64,000 nucleotides of DNA from Bog-756 sp963769905 (lineage in GTDB: Bacteria > Actinomycetota > Acidimicrobiia > Acidimicrobiales > RAAP-2), in assembly GCA_963769905.1 (NCBI GenBank), contig CAVYNG010000001.1, forward strand, positions 186,001 through 250,000, in the 5' to 3' direction. The notes beneath the pieces were generated by a model, which did not search any database, was not told the DNA's origin, and saw only the letters and a program-made list of their open reading frames with translations. Position 1 is the first letter of the stretch; every line of letters begins with the position of its first letter. Both the position numbers and the translations under genes were made by a program. This document shows, piece after piece, positions 1 to 8,622 of this stretch.

Positions 1-903
1 CGAGGTGAGGTGGTTGACCTCGGGGTACGCATGAGGCGCGAACTTCCCGAACCGCTCGTGGAAGCCGTTGTGGATGCCCCGGGCGAGTCGACCGCTGAAG
101 GCCCGGGTGAGCACGGTCCGCTCGCCGGTCGCCGTCGCCGCGCGTTGAGCCTCCGAGGTGCCGGCCTCGGGCGTGCGCAGGTACGCGGTCCCGACCTGCC
201 CCGCGCTCGCGCCGGCGACGAGCACGGCGGCGAGCGCGGCTCCCGTCATGATCGACCCGGCGGCGGCGAGCGGAAGGTCGACCCTCGCACCGACGAGCTG
301 CAAGAGGGCGAGCAGGCCGAGGTCCGATTGAGAGTCGTCGTCGACGAAGACGCCGCGGTGCCCACCCGCCTCGACACCCTGGAGGACGAGGACATCCGCA
401 CCGTCGGTGACCGCCGCATCTGCTTCCTCCGGCGAGGTGACGGTCAACCAGACCTCCGATCCCGCCGACTGCAACCGCTCGATCACCGATCTGGGCGGGA
501 CCCCGAAGGTGAACGACACGACCGCCACCGGCTCGCGGCACAACAGGTCGACCTTCTCACCGAACCAGTCGTCGTCGAAGCGCGCACGGCCGAGCTCGAC
601 GCCGGTCCGGTCGACCTCGACGCGGAGACGGTCCGCGTAGGCCGCCACGACCTTCGGATCGGCGGGTGTGCCGCCTCCGGCGAAGACGTTCACGCCGAAC
701 CGAGCCACCTCCGCGCACGTCGTCGCGATGTCCTCGGCCAATCGGTCGGGGGTCAGATAGCCCGCGGCGAGGAACCCGAGTCCCCCGCCGCGGTCGACCG
801 CCATCACGAGAGCAGGGGTGGACGGCCCGCCGGCCATCGGTGCCTGGACGATCGGGGCCGCGAGGCGCTCGAGGACCGGACTCGTCCGAGTCGCGTGACT
901 CAT
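1..903 (-). CDS. Nitronate monooxygenase-like FMN enzyme, 3' end outside window
   Basis: This is the first 301 codons of a nitronate monooxygenase / 2-nitropropane dioxygenase family flavoenzyme; the stop lies beyond base 1. The family oxidises alkyl nitronates or, in actinobacterial relatives, acts as an FMN enoyl reductase. Seen: the N-terminal QAPMAGG FMN loop near residue 20, GVNVFAGGG near 75, a GVEAGGHRG segment near 185 carrying the usual histidine, and the phosphate-binding AAGSI plus AGQVGTAYLRTPE region near 225-255. The ATG at 903 starts 5 bases after the stop of the 68-residue gene upstream, so the two form an operon. A second family member, ipdC, lies at 43.8 kb. The substrate cannot be told from sequence. 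Confidence 0.88.
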   Translation of the reverse strand, partial: MSHATRTSPVLERLAAPIVQAPMAGGPSTPALVMAVDRGGGLGFLAAGYLTPDRLAEDIATTCAEVARFGVNVFAGGGTPADPKVVAAYADRLRVEVDRTGVELGRARFDDDWFGEKVDLLCREPVAVVSFTFGVPPRSVIERLQSAGSEVWLTVTSPEEADAAVTDGADVLVLQGVEAGGHRGVFVDDDSQSDLGLLALLQLVGARVDLPLAAAGSIMTGAALAAVLVAGASAGQVGTAYLRTPEAGTSEAQRAATATGERTVLTRAFSGRLARGIHNGFHERFGKFAPHAYPEVNHLTS

Positions 904-908
904 CGACC

Positions 909-1115
909 TCAGGCGTCTCTCGGCACCACGTTCCGGACCTCCTTCATGTAGAGGTCCGCGGCCTTCGACGCCTCCTCCGGTGTGCTCCCGTGCTCACGCG
1001 CGTCGAGGTAGGGGGCGTACCAGTCCCACCAATTGCGCGGTGGGGCGATGCTCTCGAAGTGTCCGTGATGTTCGGCAGTCTCGTGGAGGAGATCCGCCAA
1101 GGTTGCAACGTCCAT
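909..1115 (-). CDS. Small Trp-rich conserved-looking protein, 68 aa
   Basis: A 68-residue acidic protein with a WWDWYAPYLDAR core and no signal peptide or membrane segment. I do not recognise a named family. The ATG at 1115 is preceded by GGGAGG at good spacing; a GTG at 1121 would add two residues but overlaps that site. The reading frame ends 5 bases before the nitronate monooxygenase start, so co-transcription is likely, and it may be an accessory subunit or product-handling protein. The cluster of four Trp/Tyr residues in six positions and the clean ribosome site argue that it is real rather than chance. Confidence 0.6.
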   Translation of the reverse strand: MDVATLADLLHETAEHHGHFESIAPPRNWWDWYAPYLDAREHGSTPEEASKAADLYMKEVRNVVPRDA

Positions 1116-1274
1116 CTGCACCTCCCGTCCGATTCCGGCAGCGTCTCTCGAACTCAGTTAAACGCCATTCGTGCGACGGTGCCCGCCGTGTCGGGGCGGC
1201 GAGGTGGGCCACCGCCGTCCTCGTGGCGGTCACGGCGGTTGACCGACCGATAATGTCCTCGCGATGAGGAGGAC

Positions 1275-2270
1275 GTGAGCGCGTCGCCACCACCACGGGC
1301 GGCGTCGCTGCCCGAGTACCGCGACCTTCCGGTGGTGCAGGGCGCCCCGAAGGGATCCTCGTGGGGACTCTGGGGCGCAGACGACGTCTTCGGTTGTCTC
1401 AACCTGCTCGACCCACGGAGCGTCGCCGACGGTCTCGCTTGCGTCGAGCACGGGCGGGTCTTCAACTTGAACCTGGAGCTCGAGCTGCCGAACCCACCCC
1501 TCTTCGATCGCCCCTCCTTCCAGCACGTCGTCCACGACATGGGCATCGGGCACGACGACGAGCTCGTCGGATGGAACACCCAGTGCTCGAGCCAGTGGGA
1601 CGGCTTCCGGCATCTGAAGCACCCGGCGTGGGGGTTCTACAACGGCGTCGCGGACGAAGATCACGGCATCCACCACTGGGCGCGGCGAGGCATCGTCGGG
1701 CGGGGCGTGCTGGCCGACGTCGCACGTTGGCGAGCGTCGATCGGACGACCGATCGAGCCGGGAGCGCCCGACGAGATCACCGTCGAGGACCTGAGGTCCG
1801 CACTCGAGGCCCAGGGCACCGCCGTCCGCACCGGCGATCTCCTGCTGGTCCGCACCGGATGGGTGAGCTGGTACCGCGGCCTCGGGGGCGAAGGCCGCGA
1901 GGAAGCAGCCCGGAACTCGCTCTCAGGTTCCTGCGGGCTCTCCCGCGGCCGGGCGACGGCAGAGGCGCTGTGGAACTTCCACATCGCGGCCATCGCCGCG
2001 GACAACCCGGCCCTCGAGGCGACGCCGTTCGGATCGTGGGACCGGGGCCACATGGCGACGTGGAGAGACGATCCCGAAGCGGCAGCCGACACCATGCTGC
2101 ACTTCAGCCTTCTCGGGCTGCTCGGGCTGCCGATCGGGGAACTGTTCGATCTCGACGCGTTGGCCGAAGACTGCGCGGCCGACGGCCACTACGCCTTCCT
2201 CCTCACCTCGGCACCGCTCAACCTGGCGGCCGGTGTGGCCACGCCGCCCAATGCACTGGCGATCAAGTAG
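1275..2270 (+). CDS. Cyclase-family (kynurenine formamidase-like) metal hydrolase
   Basis: A 331-residue protein of the cyclase/kynurenine formamidase fold (PF04199 type), whose members hydrolyse amides, lactones or cyclic esters using a metal held by His and Asp. Seen: the region QCSSQWDGFRHLKH near residue 110, which takes the place of the classic HxGTHxDxxxH motif as in the longer bacterial branch, and the typical GDLLLVRTGW strand near residue 190. The GTG start has GAGGAGG just upstream. A GATAAT -10-like box sits at about 1250-1255. It is divergent from the nitronate monooxygenase operon. The substrate is unknown; degradation of a ring-opened or lactone intermediate is an inference. Confidence 0.8.
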   Translation: MSASPPPRAASLPEYRDLPVVQGAPKGSSWGLWGADDVFGCLNLLDPRSVADGLACVEHGRVFNLNLELELPNPPLFDRPSFQHVVHDMGIGHDDELVGWNTQCSSQWDGFRHLKHPAWGFYNGVADEDHGIHHWARRGIVGRGVLADVARWRASIGRPIEPGAPDEITVEDLRSALEAQGTAVRTGDLLLVRTGWVSWYRGLGGEGREEAARNSLSGSCGLSRGRATAEALWNFHIAAIAADNPALEATPFGSWDRGHMATWRDDPEAAADTMLHFSLLGLLGLPIGELFDLDALAEDCAADGHYAFLLTSAPLNLAAGVATPPNALAIK

Positions 2271-2273
2271 GGA

Positions 2274-2750
2274 TCAGGCCGGCACCACGTCGCTGTCGAC
2301 CTCCGCGCGGGCAACGAGTTCTTCGTAGCAACTTCGGAGCAGCCGGCAGCTGTCGTGCTCCTCGGCGATGTAGCGACCGAGGAGCTCCCCTGTGCGGATG
2401 TCGATCGAATGATCCTTGAAGACGTCATCGAAGTAACTGAGGACCTTGGCGAGCTCGTGCAGGCCGAAGCGCTCGAACTTCTCGACATCCGAGATGTCCC
2501 GCGAGCCTGCGATCGGGACCCGCTCCTCGAGCCCCTGGTCGTCTCGCTCACGGACCTCGAAGCCCAGCTCGTCGATGCGCTTGGCGAAGGTCATCCCGTG
2601 CTCACCCTCGCGAGCGGCCACGGTGCGGAGCACCTGCCTCACCTCGGGGTCGGCCGTCACCTCGATCCACGCCTGCAGATAGTCGTACGCCCGCGACTCG
2701 TTGAGGGCGATCGCATTGAGGAGCCCCAAATAACTCGGCTTTTCGGACAT
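2274..2750 (-). CDS. Ferritin-like (rubrerythrin-type) four-helix protein
   Basis: A 158-residue helical protein. Helical stretches carry E..RAYDYLQ, REGEHGMTFAKR and IAEEHDSCRLL, the E...ExxH spacing of ferritin-like diiron proteins, so metal-dependent oxidase or storage function is possible. No rubredoxin domain is present. The ATG at 2750 is preceded by GGAGACC, which favours it over upstream in-frame starts. It stands alone, convergent with the cyclase-family gene whose stop is 3 bases away, and divergent from the sulfotransferase. The specific role is not determinable. Confidence 0.7.
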   Translation of the reverse strand: MSEKPSYLGLLNAIALNESRAYDYLQAWIEVTADPEVRQVLRTVAAREGEHGMTFAKRIDELGFEVRERDDQGLEERVPIAGSRDISDVEKFERFGLHELAKVLSYFDDVFKDHSIDIRTGELLGRYIAEEHDSCRLLRSCYEELVARAEVDSDVVPA

Positions 2751-2823
2751 CGCGGTCTCCTTTCGAGAGGAGCTTACGCTCGCCGCGTGCACGCGGGTCG
2801 GGGCTGACCTACGGTCCTGGCCG

Positions 2824-4068
2824 GTGCGAGCGCTCGAACACCCGGACTGGGTTCGGCGGCTCGACTACTTCGGTGACGCGCTGGGAGACCCCCGCCTCGT
2901 CGTCGGACTCGACGCCACGGAGCTGCTCGAGGTGGCCCGGTCGGCGACGGGTCTCGACGACCTGGGCGAGGAGGAGTGGCCGGGTTGGACCGAGACGTAC
3001 GTTCGACAGATCTCGTCGATCGATGCCGAGTCCGACCTGCACCTCCTCGGTCGGGTGCTCACCCGCAGCGAGGTGCTCCGCGTCCTGCAGACCTGGCTGC
3101 GACTCCAAGATCTGTGGCAGCGCACCCCGGCGATCGCCTCGATCGGCGTCGACGAGCCGGTGTTCGTCGTCGGCCCGCCGCGGACCGGCACCACGATCCT
3201 GCTCGAGCTGCTGGCGCTCGACCCACAGCTGCGGGCGCCCGTCGCGTACGAGGCCCTCTATCCCCTGTCCTCGAGCGGGTCGGTGGAACGCCGGCTCCGC
3301 CTCTCGGAGTCGGAGCAGGAGCTCTGGGCCGACATCCATCCCCCGTTCCACATGATGCACGAGCTCGCGAGCAACCTTCCCTGCGAGTGCGTGCACTTCT
3401 TGATGTACGACTTCTCGGGACCGTACTGGGGGATGACCTACGACGCCCCGTCCTTCACCGGCTGGCACCTGGAGCACCTCGACACTCTCGGGCGCGTCTA
3501 CCGGCTGCACCGCCGGATGCTGCAGACCTTCGAGTACGAAGGCCCGAACGAGCAACCCCGGCGATGGCTGCTCAAGTCACCGTTCCACGTGTCGACGCTG
3601 CCGGCCCTGTTCGCCGAGTATCCCGACGCGCGGGTCGTCCACACCCATCGTGACCCGCAGAAGTTCCTCGCCTCATTGGTGAGCATCCTCTCGGCGCTGC
3701 GCTTCATGCGGAGCGACGCGGTCGACGTCACGGCCCTGGCCGAGGTGATGGAGATGACCTACAAGATGTTCCTCGAGAGCGCCATCGAAGCCAGACAGGA
3801 CGGATCGATCCCGAACCACCGGGTGGTCGACTCCCATTTCACCGATCTCATGTCCGACCCGGTCAGTGCCGTGCGCGGTCTCTACGAACAGCTCGAGCTG
3901 GCGTGGCCGCGCAACCACGAACAGGTGATCAGGGGATACCTGGTCGCCAAGCCCAAGGACAAGCACGGGGCGCACGTGTACTCGCTCACCGATGTCGGCC
4001 TCGACCCGGAGTCGGTACGACGGAGCTTCGAGCCCTACGTGTCGCACTACGGGATCAACGCCGAATGA
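2824..4068 (+). CDS. PAPS-dependent sulfotransferase family protein
   Basis: A 414-residue sulfotransferase of the large bacterial Sulfotransfer_3 group, expected to move sulfate from PAPS to a hydroxyl or similar group on a small molecule. Seen: the 5'-phosphosulfate loop GPPRTGTT near residue 118, a KSPFH segment near 255 and the 3'-phosphate-binding THRDP near 275. The start is GTG; a TACGGT box lies 8 bases before it and no Shine-Dalgarno is seen. The protein ends 4 bases before the convergent DUF1214-like gene. Actinobacteria with steroid or lipid catabolism often carry several such genes; the acceptor here is unknown. Confidence 0.85.
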   Translation: MRALEHPDWVRRLDYFGDALGDPRLVVGLDATELLEVARSATGLDDLGEEEWPGWTETYVRQISSIDAESDLHLLGRVLTRSEVLRVLQTWLRLQDLWQRTPAIASIGVDEPVFVVGPPRTGTTILLELLALDPQLRAPVAYEALYPLSSSGSVERRLRLSESEQELWADIHPPFHMMHELASNLPCECVHFLMYDFSGPYWGMTYDAPSFTGWHLEHLDTLGRVYRLHRRMLQTFEYEGPNEQPRRWLLKSPFHVSTLPALFAEYPDARVVHTHRDPQKFLASLVSILSALRFMRSDAVDVTALAEVMEMTYKMFLESAIEARQDGSIPNHRVVDSHFTDLMSDPVSAVRGLYEQLELAWPRNHEQVIRGYLVAKPKDKHGAHVYSLTDVGLDPESVRRSFEPYVSHYGINAE

Positions 4069-4072
4069 GCGC

Positions 4073-5185
4073 TCACAGATCGTCGAGATCGACCACCTGG
4101 CTCGTCGGCGTCTCGATCGGAGCGCTCGGGAGGAAGTAACGCCAGAAGACGAGACCGAAGGCGCGACCTTCCGTGTCCAGCCAGTTGGGGACGCCGGGAT
4201 CGCGGTGGGCGACGACCATGCGGAAGCGCCCGTCGGGTTCGGTGCGGGTCTGGGCCCGGTTGAGCGACACCCGTCGATGTGCGTAGTCGTAGGTCTGAAG
4301 GTGGCGACTCCACAGCGAGACGTTGGCGCAGCGGCACTCCGGCCAGCGTCCGGTCACGACCAAGGCTTCGTCGGGCCCGAGGAGGTACGGCGCCATGCTG
4401 TAGGCGGCATCGGCGGCGGCAAGGGCGTGGTCGCCGGGCGGGACCGGAGGTGGGAAGAAACCGGGCTCCCGGGACACGAACGGTGGCTGGTCTCCCTCCC
4501 CCGGCTTGGGCTGCTCGAGCGACCTCGACCGCAGGTACCGCTCGACGCGGCGCCATCCTGCCGCAACCGACGCGTCGGTCGGCGGAGGGAGGGGCGCAGG
4601 GTGGTCGAGCACTTCGATGGCGAGCCGGAGGTCGGGGATCGGGGGCACGGCGGGCGACCGTTCCTCTTCGAAGTAGTGGCGGCTCGTGAGACGCGTAGCG
4701 TCGTCGTCGAGTCCGATCCAGTTGCGACCGCGGGGCGGGCCGCCGAAGAAGATCTCGAAGGTCCCGTTGCGGTCGACGTCGAAGTGTGTGTCGTTGAGCA
4801 CACCGGCGGTCCGCTGAGGGAAACCACCCTCGGCACCTCCCGCCTCGACGGTGAACGAGACGTAGACGGCACCCGCGGTCCGGCCGGTGACGCGGTATGC
4901 GAACTCGGGAGCGATGGCCGCGTCGAAGTAGATGGCGTCGGCGTTGTCGCCGAGGCTCTTGCGGGTGGAGGTGACGATCTGGCGGAAGACCGGTTGGCGT
5001 GGATCGTCCTCGAAGTGGCCGACCAGCCCGCCCTCGAGCAGGTGCGCGACCACCCGCAGACCCCCCGCGACGTCGTCAGGTGCATCGAGGCCCCATTCGG
5101 GCCCGCAGAACCGGTCGGCGACTTCTCGCATGGCGGCCATCAGCTGGTCGAAGGCCTCATGCGCCTCGCTGCGTAATTCGCTCAT
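4073..5185 (-). CDS. DUF1214-like hypothetical protein
   Basis: A 370-residue soluble protein. The central part (residues about 100-230) contains NGTFEIFFGG, NWIGLDDDAT and SRHYFEEE, the pattern I associate with the DUF1214 fold found beside catabolic genes. No catalytic residue set or signal peptide is evident. The ATG is preceded by TAGTTT at 5192-5197 with 6 bases between, which fits a leaderless transcript; no ribosome site is present. It is the downstream partner of the F420-type oxidoreductase gene (46-base gap), so a shared role in small-molecule turnover is possible but unproven. Confidence 0.65.
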   Translation of the reverse strand: MSELRSEAHEAFDQLMAAMREVADRFCGPEWGLDAPDDVAGGLRVVAHLLEGGLVGHFEDDPRQPVFRQIVTSTRKSLGDNADAIYFDAAIAPEFAYRVTGRTAGAVYVSFTVEAGGAEGGFPQRTAGVLNDTHFDVDRNGTFEIFFGGPPRGRNWIGLDDDATRLTSRHYFEEERSPAVPPIPDLRLAIEVLDHPAPLPPPTDASVAAGWRRVERYLRSRSLEQPKPGEGDQPPFVSREPGFFPPPVPPGDHALAAADAAYSMAPYLLGPDEALVVTGRWPECRCANVSLWSRHLQTYDYAHRRVSLNRAQTRTEPDGRFRMVVAHRDPGVPNWLDTEGRAFGLVFWRYFLPSAPIETPTSQVVDLDDL

Positions 5186-5230
5186 GCGATCAAACTAGGC
5201 CGCGGGCTCGGCTGCGGCTCGATGACTCGA

Positions 5231-6079
5231 TCACGAGAAGACGGCGGAGGCGACGTCCCGGTAGTCGTCGATCGGAAAGCCGTCTCGGGAGGTGAGCAAC
5301 TGCACCGCGACGTGGTCTGCACCCGCCTCGTGGTGCTCGCGTATCCGATCCGCGACCGCAGCCGCGTCGCCATGGGCCACGACCGCGTCGACGAAGCGGT
5401 CGCTACCCGCTCCCGAGAGATCGTCCTCCGAAAACCCCAGCGAGCGGAGATTGTTGGCGTAGTTCGGCAGCGTCAGGTAACCCCGGGCGAAGGCTCTGGC
5501 CAGCTCTCGGGCCTTGTTGTCGTCCGTTTCGACGATCGCGGTGATCTCCGGCGCGAGCAGCGGACCCGATCCCATGGTCCGCCGCGCACGTTCGGTGTGC
5601 TCGACCGGCACCAGGTACGGGTGGGCTCCGAGGGCTCGGGCCGCCGCCAGCTCGAGCATCCGCGGACCGAGGGCGGCCAGCACCCGTCGCTCGTGCCCGA
5701 CAGGTGCCTCCAGTGGGTCGAGCGCGTCGAGGTACTCGACCATGCGGCGGTAGGGATGCGCGTAGTTCTCGACCAAGGGTGCATGACTCGTGCCAAGGCC
5801 CAGCAGAAATCGCCCGGGAAAACGGGCTTCGAGCGCGGTCGTGGCCACCGCGATCTCCTCGGGTGTGGCCGTCCAGACGCTGAGGATGCCGCTCGCCACG
5901 ACCGTGCGGCGGGTCGATTGGAGAAGATGCTCGAAGTGTGGCGACAGGCCCGGATCGAAGCCGCCCGAGGACCACAGCGCCCCGTAGCCCAGGTCTTCGA
6001 GCTCACCGGCGGCACTGTGCGGGGAGCCGGCCGGCCTCCACGAGCCGCTCCACCACACTCCGACGCTGCCGACGTTCAC
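5231..6079 (-). CDS. Luciferase-like F420-dependent oxidoreductase (TIGR03620-type)
   Basis: A 282-residue TIM-barrel protein of the bacterial luciferase superfamily. GYGALWSSGGFDP near residue 32, a SVWTATPEEIA strand and the GRFLLGLGTSHAP segment near 95 match the short actinobacterial TIGR03620 group, thought to use reduced F420. Such enzymes reduce or oxidise unknown small molecules in the cytoplasm. The GTG start lies 6 bases after a TAGCGT box (6086-6091) with no Shine-Dalgarno, so the message is probably leaderless. A P450 gene ends downstream of nothing on the same strand (36 bases upstream of this start is the P450 stop region), so co-expression with the P450 is possible. Confidence 0.8.
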   Translation of the reverse strand: MNVGSVGVWWSGSWRPAGSPHSAAGELEDLGYGALWSSGGFDPGLSPHFEHLLQSTRRTVVASGILSVWTATPEEIAVATTALEARFPGRFLLGLGTSHAPLVENYAHPYRRMVEYLDALDPLEAPVGHERRVLAALGPRMLELAAARALGAHPYLVPVEHTERARRTMGSGPLLAPEITAIVETDDNKARELARAFARGYLTLPNYANNLRSLGFSEDDLSGAGSDRFVDAVVAHGDAAAVADRIREHHEAGADHVAVQLLTSRDGFPIDDYRDVASAVFS

Positions 6080-6114
6080 CGCGTCACGCTAGCCATGGAC
6101 GCGGCCCGACGAGC

Positions 6115-7362
6115 TCAGCCCAACCGGACCGGCAGCTCGCGCACGAAGAGCATGATCGGATTGAAGATCCCGAGCGAGGTGTAGGAAGGCCTGCCGGTGA
6201 GTTCGATCCGCCGGGTCCGCTCCAAGATCACCTCGAGGAGCGTCGTCAGTTCGCGGCGGGCCAGATTGGCGCCGAGGCAGAAGTGCACACCACCCCCACC
6301 AAAGGCGAGGTGGGGGTTCGGGCTGCGGGCGATGTCGAACCGGAACGGCTCGTCGAAGACGCTCTCGTCGCGATTGGCCGAGGGGTACCACATGGTGACC
6401 CGGTCGCCTTTCGCGATCCGTACGCCGCGGATCTCGGCGTCCTGGGTAGCCCGCCTGGCGAAGCAGGAGACCGGCGACGACCACCGGAGGATCTCCTCCA
6501 CCGCCACCGGGATCCCCTCCGGCGCCTGGCGCAGCCCTTCGAGCTGCTCTGAGTGGTCGAGCAGCGCGACGAGCCCCTGCGACAAGGCGTTCCGGGTGGT
6601 CTCGCTGCCGGCGATGACGAGCAGGAGGAAGAACATATCCAGCTCGATCTGGCTCAGAGCGGTCCGCTCACCGTCGTCGGTCTCCATCTCCACGGTCGAG
6701 AGGATCGTCCAGACGTCGTCCTCCGGTGCGGCCCGCTTCTCGAGGCCCAATCTGTGTGCGTAATCGAACACTTCCGCCTGGATCCCGACCCGCTCCTCGA
6801 CCGACATCCCACGTTCGGGCGCGTCCCCTTGCAGGATGTCGTTGGTGACCGTGAACAGCCATTCCCGGTCCTCGACCGGGATGCCGATGATGTCGGCGAT
6901 GACGTTCATCGGCAGCTTGTAGGCGACGTGCGCGACAAAGTCGAACTCCCCGAGCTCCAGTGCGCGGTCGACGATCGACTCGGCCCAACGACGGATCTGG
7001 TCATCGAGGACCTTGACCATGCGCGGAGTGAAGCCGGCACTGATCAGCTTGCGTTGGCGGGTATGGTCGCGACCGTCCATGCTCGGGAGCATCTTCCCGG
7101 CCACGACCGGCTGGTGGCTCAACTGCGGGCCGTCGAACGAATTGAACAATTCGGGATTGCGACTGACCGACTGGATGTCCTCGTGCTTGGAGAGCACCCA
7201 GAACCCCTCGTCGTGGTCGCCGGGAAATCCAGCAGGGAAGGCTTGCCATTTCACCGGAGCCTCGCGCCGGAGCGCGGTGAACACGTCGTGGGGGAAACCG
7301 GCGCTGTAGAGCGTCGAGTCGGTGAGATCCAATTCGAGTGGGCTTGAACCGACCGCGCTCAC
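6115..7362 (-). CDS. Cytochrome P450
   Basis: A 415-residue soluble bacterial P450, a haem monooxygenase that needs ferredoxin and reductase partners. Seen: the I-helix GSETT oxygen-binding motif near residue 255, the K-helix EEILR near 290, and the haem-cysteine loop FGGGGVHFCLGANLAR near residue 360. The GTG start has GGAGGA 6 bases upstream. The length and motifs fit the CYP125/CYP142-like and related actinobacterial groups, but I cannot place the subfamily. No ferredoxin gene is adjacent. A hydroxylation of an alicyclic or steroid-type substrate would fit the rest of the window and is an inference. Confidence 0.92.
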   Translation of the reverse strand: MSAVGSSPLELDLTDSTLYSAGFPHDVFTALRREAPVKWQAFPAGFPGDHDEGFWVLSKHEDIQSVSRNPELFNSFDGPQLSHQPVVAGKMLPSMDGRDHTRQRKLISAGFTPRMVKVLDDQIRRWAESIVDRALELGEFDFVAHVAYKLPMNVIADIIGIPVEDREWLFTVTNDILQGDAPERGMSVEERVGIQAEVFDYAHRLGLEKRAAPEDDVWTILSTVEMETDDGERTALSQIELDMFFLLLVIAGSETTRNALSQGLVALLDHSEQLEGLRQAPEGIPVAVEEILRWSSPVSCFARRATQDAEIRGVRIAKGDRVTMWYPSANRDESVFDEPFRFDIARSPNPHLAFGGGGVHFCLGANLARRELTTLLEVILERTRRIELTGRPSYTSLGIFNPIMLFVRELPVRLG

Positions 7363-7446
7363 GGGCCATCCTCCGAGCTCGAGAGCGGCGCCGACCTGGC
7401 GCCCTCGGTCGATCCTCGCACATCCCGCCCGGGGGTGGGAGATCTG

Positions 7447-7884
7447 TCAGGGCGAGGTTCGGGAAGGGTCGAACTCGAGCACTTCGGTCAGCCGAATGTT
7501 GTTGCCCGACGGATCCCGAAACGAGGTGTCGATGCCGTAGGGCTGTGCGGTCGGCGGGTCGTTGAACACCACTCCCCGGTGGGACAGCTCTTCGTAGCTC
7601 GCCCGGCAGTCGTCGGTCTCGAGGAAGAGGGTGCCGCCAGCGCCTTTGGCGACGAGCTCCGAAAGGGTCTTGCTGGCCTCCAGGTCGAGCATCGGAGGCC
7701 CCGGCACCGGCATCAGCACCAGTCCGACATCGCTCCGACCGGACGGGGCAACGACCAGCCACCGGAACTGCCAGCCCTCCATCGAGACGTCGGCCCGGAC
7801 GTCCCAACCGAGGACCTTGGTGTAGTACTCGAGCGATTCGTCCTGGTCGTGCACCCAGAACTGTGCGTTGGCAACCTTGATCAC
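7447..7884 (-). CDS. VOC (glyoxalase-fold) family protein
   Basis: A 145-residue protein with two beta-alpha-beta-beta-beta modules: ANAQFWVHDQDESLEYYTKVLGW at the start and, after residue 85, TLFLETDDC followed by FRDPSGNNIRLTEV. This is the vicinal oxygen chelate fold; members act as dioxygenases, lyases or binding proteins. The GTG start has GAGGAGG directly upstream. Its gene follows the AraC-type regulator gene by 34 bases on the same strand, a pairing seen repeatedly in actinobacteria, which suggests the regulator controls it. Confidence 0.82.
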   Translation of the reverse strand: MIKVANAQFWVHDQDESLEYYTKVLGWDVRADVSMEGWQFRWLVVAPSGRSDVGLVLMPVPGPPMLDLEASKTLSELVAKGAGGTLFLETDDCRASYEELSHRGVVFNDPPTAQPYGIDTSFRDPSGNNIRLTEVLEFDPSRTSP

Positions 7885-7918
7885 CGGTCCTCCTCGTTCG
7901 AAGTCGATGGAAGGAAGC

Positions 7919-8353
7919 CTAAGGAAACTCTGTGCTGCCGTCTTCTCGAAACGTGCGGTTCTGGGGTCGGCCGTACGTCTTCACCACGCACACCGGGATG
8001 CGGACGAGGCGGGCGGCCGGCGGCCATGCCTTCCGGTATGCGGTGGGGGTCTGGCCGAACATGCGGCGGAAGCTGGTGATGAACGACCCGAGGCTCCCGA
8101 GTCCGACCGCGAAGCAGATCCGCGAGACGGTCCAGTCGGTCGTGCGGAGCAGCGCGGCCGCTCGTTCGAGGCGACGCGTCAACAGATACTGATGTGGCGA
8201 TTCACCGAACGCTTGCGTGAACTCCCTGGTGAAATGCGCTCTCGAGCGGCCGGCGGCCTGGGCCAGATCGTCGACGGACAGCGGCTCGAGGTAGCGCAAG
8301 TCTGCAAGGTCCTTCGCCCGGAGAAGGTGCCGGACACCGGGCGCCACCGTCAT
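7919..8353 (-). CDS. AraC-type regulator lacking a sensor domain
   Basis: A 144-residue regulator made almost only of the two AraC helix-turn-helix units (SVDDLAQAAGRSRAHFTREF near residue 28 and VSRICFAVGLGSLGSFITSF near 78). No ligand domain is present, so it may sense through a partner such as the VOC protein encoded 34 bases downstream. TATCCT at 8360-8365 lies 6 bases before the ATG and there is no ribosome site, fitting a leaderless message. The C-terminal 35 residues (KTYGRPQNRTF) extend past the usual AraC end. Confidence 0.85.
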   Translation of the reverse strand: MTVAPGVRHLLRAKDLADLRYLEPLSVDDLAQAAGRSRAHFTREFTQAFGESPHQYLLTRRLERAAALLRTTDWTVSRICFAVGLGSLGSFITSFRRMFGQTPTAYRKAWPPAARLVRIPVCVVKTYGRPQNRTFREDGSTEFP

Positions 8354-8567
8354 GTTCCGAGGATACGGTCAGTCGAGCTCACAGGCGCCACCGGCCTGTC
8401 GAGCTCAGCGTGGTGAGCCTCTTCCAGCGGCTTTCCGGCAAGCTTGGCCGCGAAGACGCAGGCGAAATTGGGGCAGTCGAGGAAGTCGTCGAGCTCGCCG
8501 CGCAGCGTGTAGTGGAGCGCGACGCGAGCCACCCCGCCCTCGAGATGCGCTCGTCGAGCTCGGCGAC
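8354..8567 (-). pseudogene. Possible remnant of a MerR-family regulator (C-terminal part)
   Basis: Read on the minus strand from 8567, one frame gives VAELDERIS, like the MerR dimerisation helix, and the next frame gives TLRGELDDFLDCPNF, like the tail of the same helix plus a cysteine loop. The two frames are out of register, the helix-turn-helix half is absent, and there is no start codon. A MerR-like operator lies immediately beside it. I read this as a regulator that lost its DNA-binding half and gained a frameshift. The similarity is short, so confidence is low. Confidence 0.3.
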
Positions 8568-8598
8568 TTGACTTCAAGCGCACTTGAAGTTGTTCACT
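8568..8598 (+). promoter_or_regulatory. MerR-type dyad between -35 and -10 of the methyltransferase gene
   Basis: ACTTCAAG and CTTGAAGT (8571-8578 and 8583-8590) form a perfect 8-bp inverted repeat around CGCA. TTGACT at 8568-8573 and TTCACT at 8593-8598 could serve as -35 and -10 with a 19-bp spacer. A dyad inside an over-long spacer is the hallmark of MerR-controlled promoters. The likely start codon of the downstream gene is at 8623. Confidence 0.5.
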
Positions 8599-8622
8599 TC
8601 CTCCCATGGGACGGCACCTACC

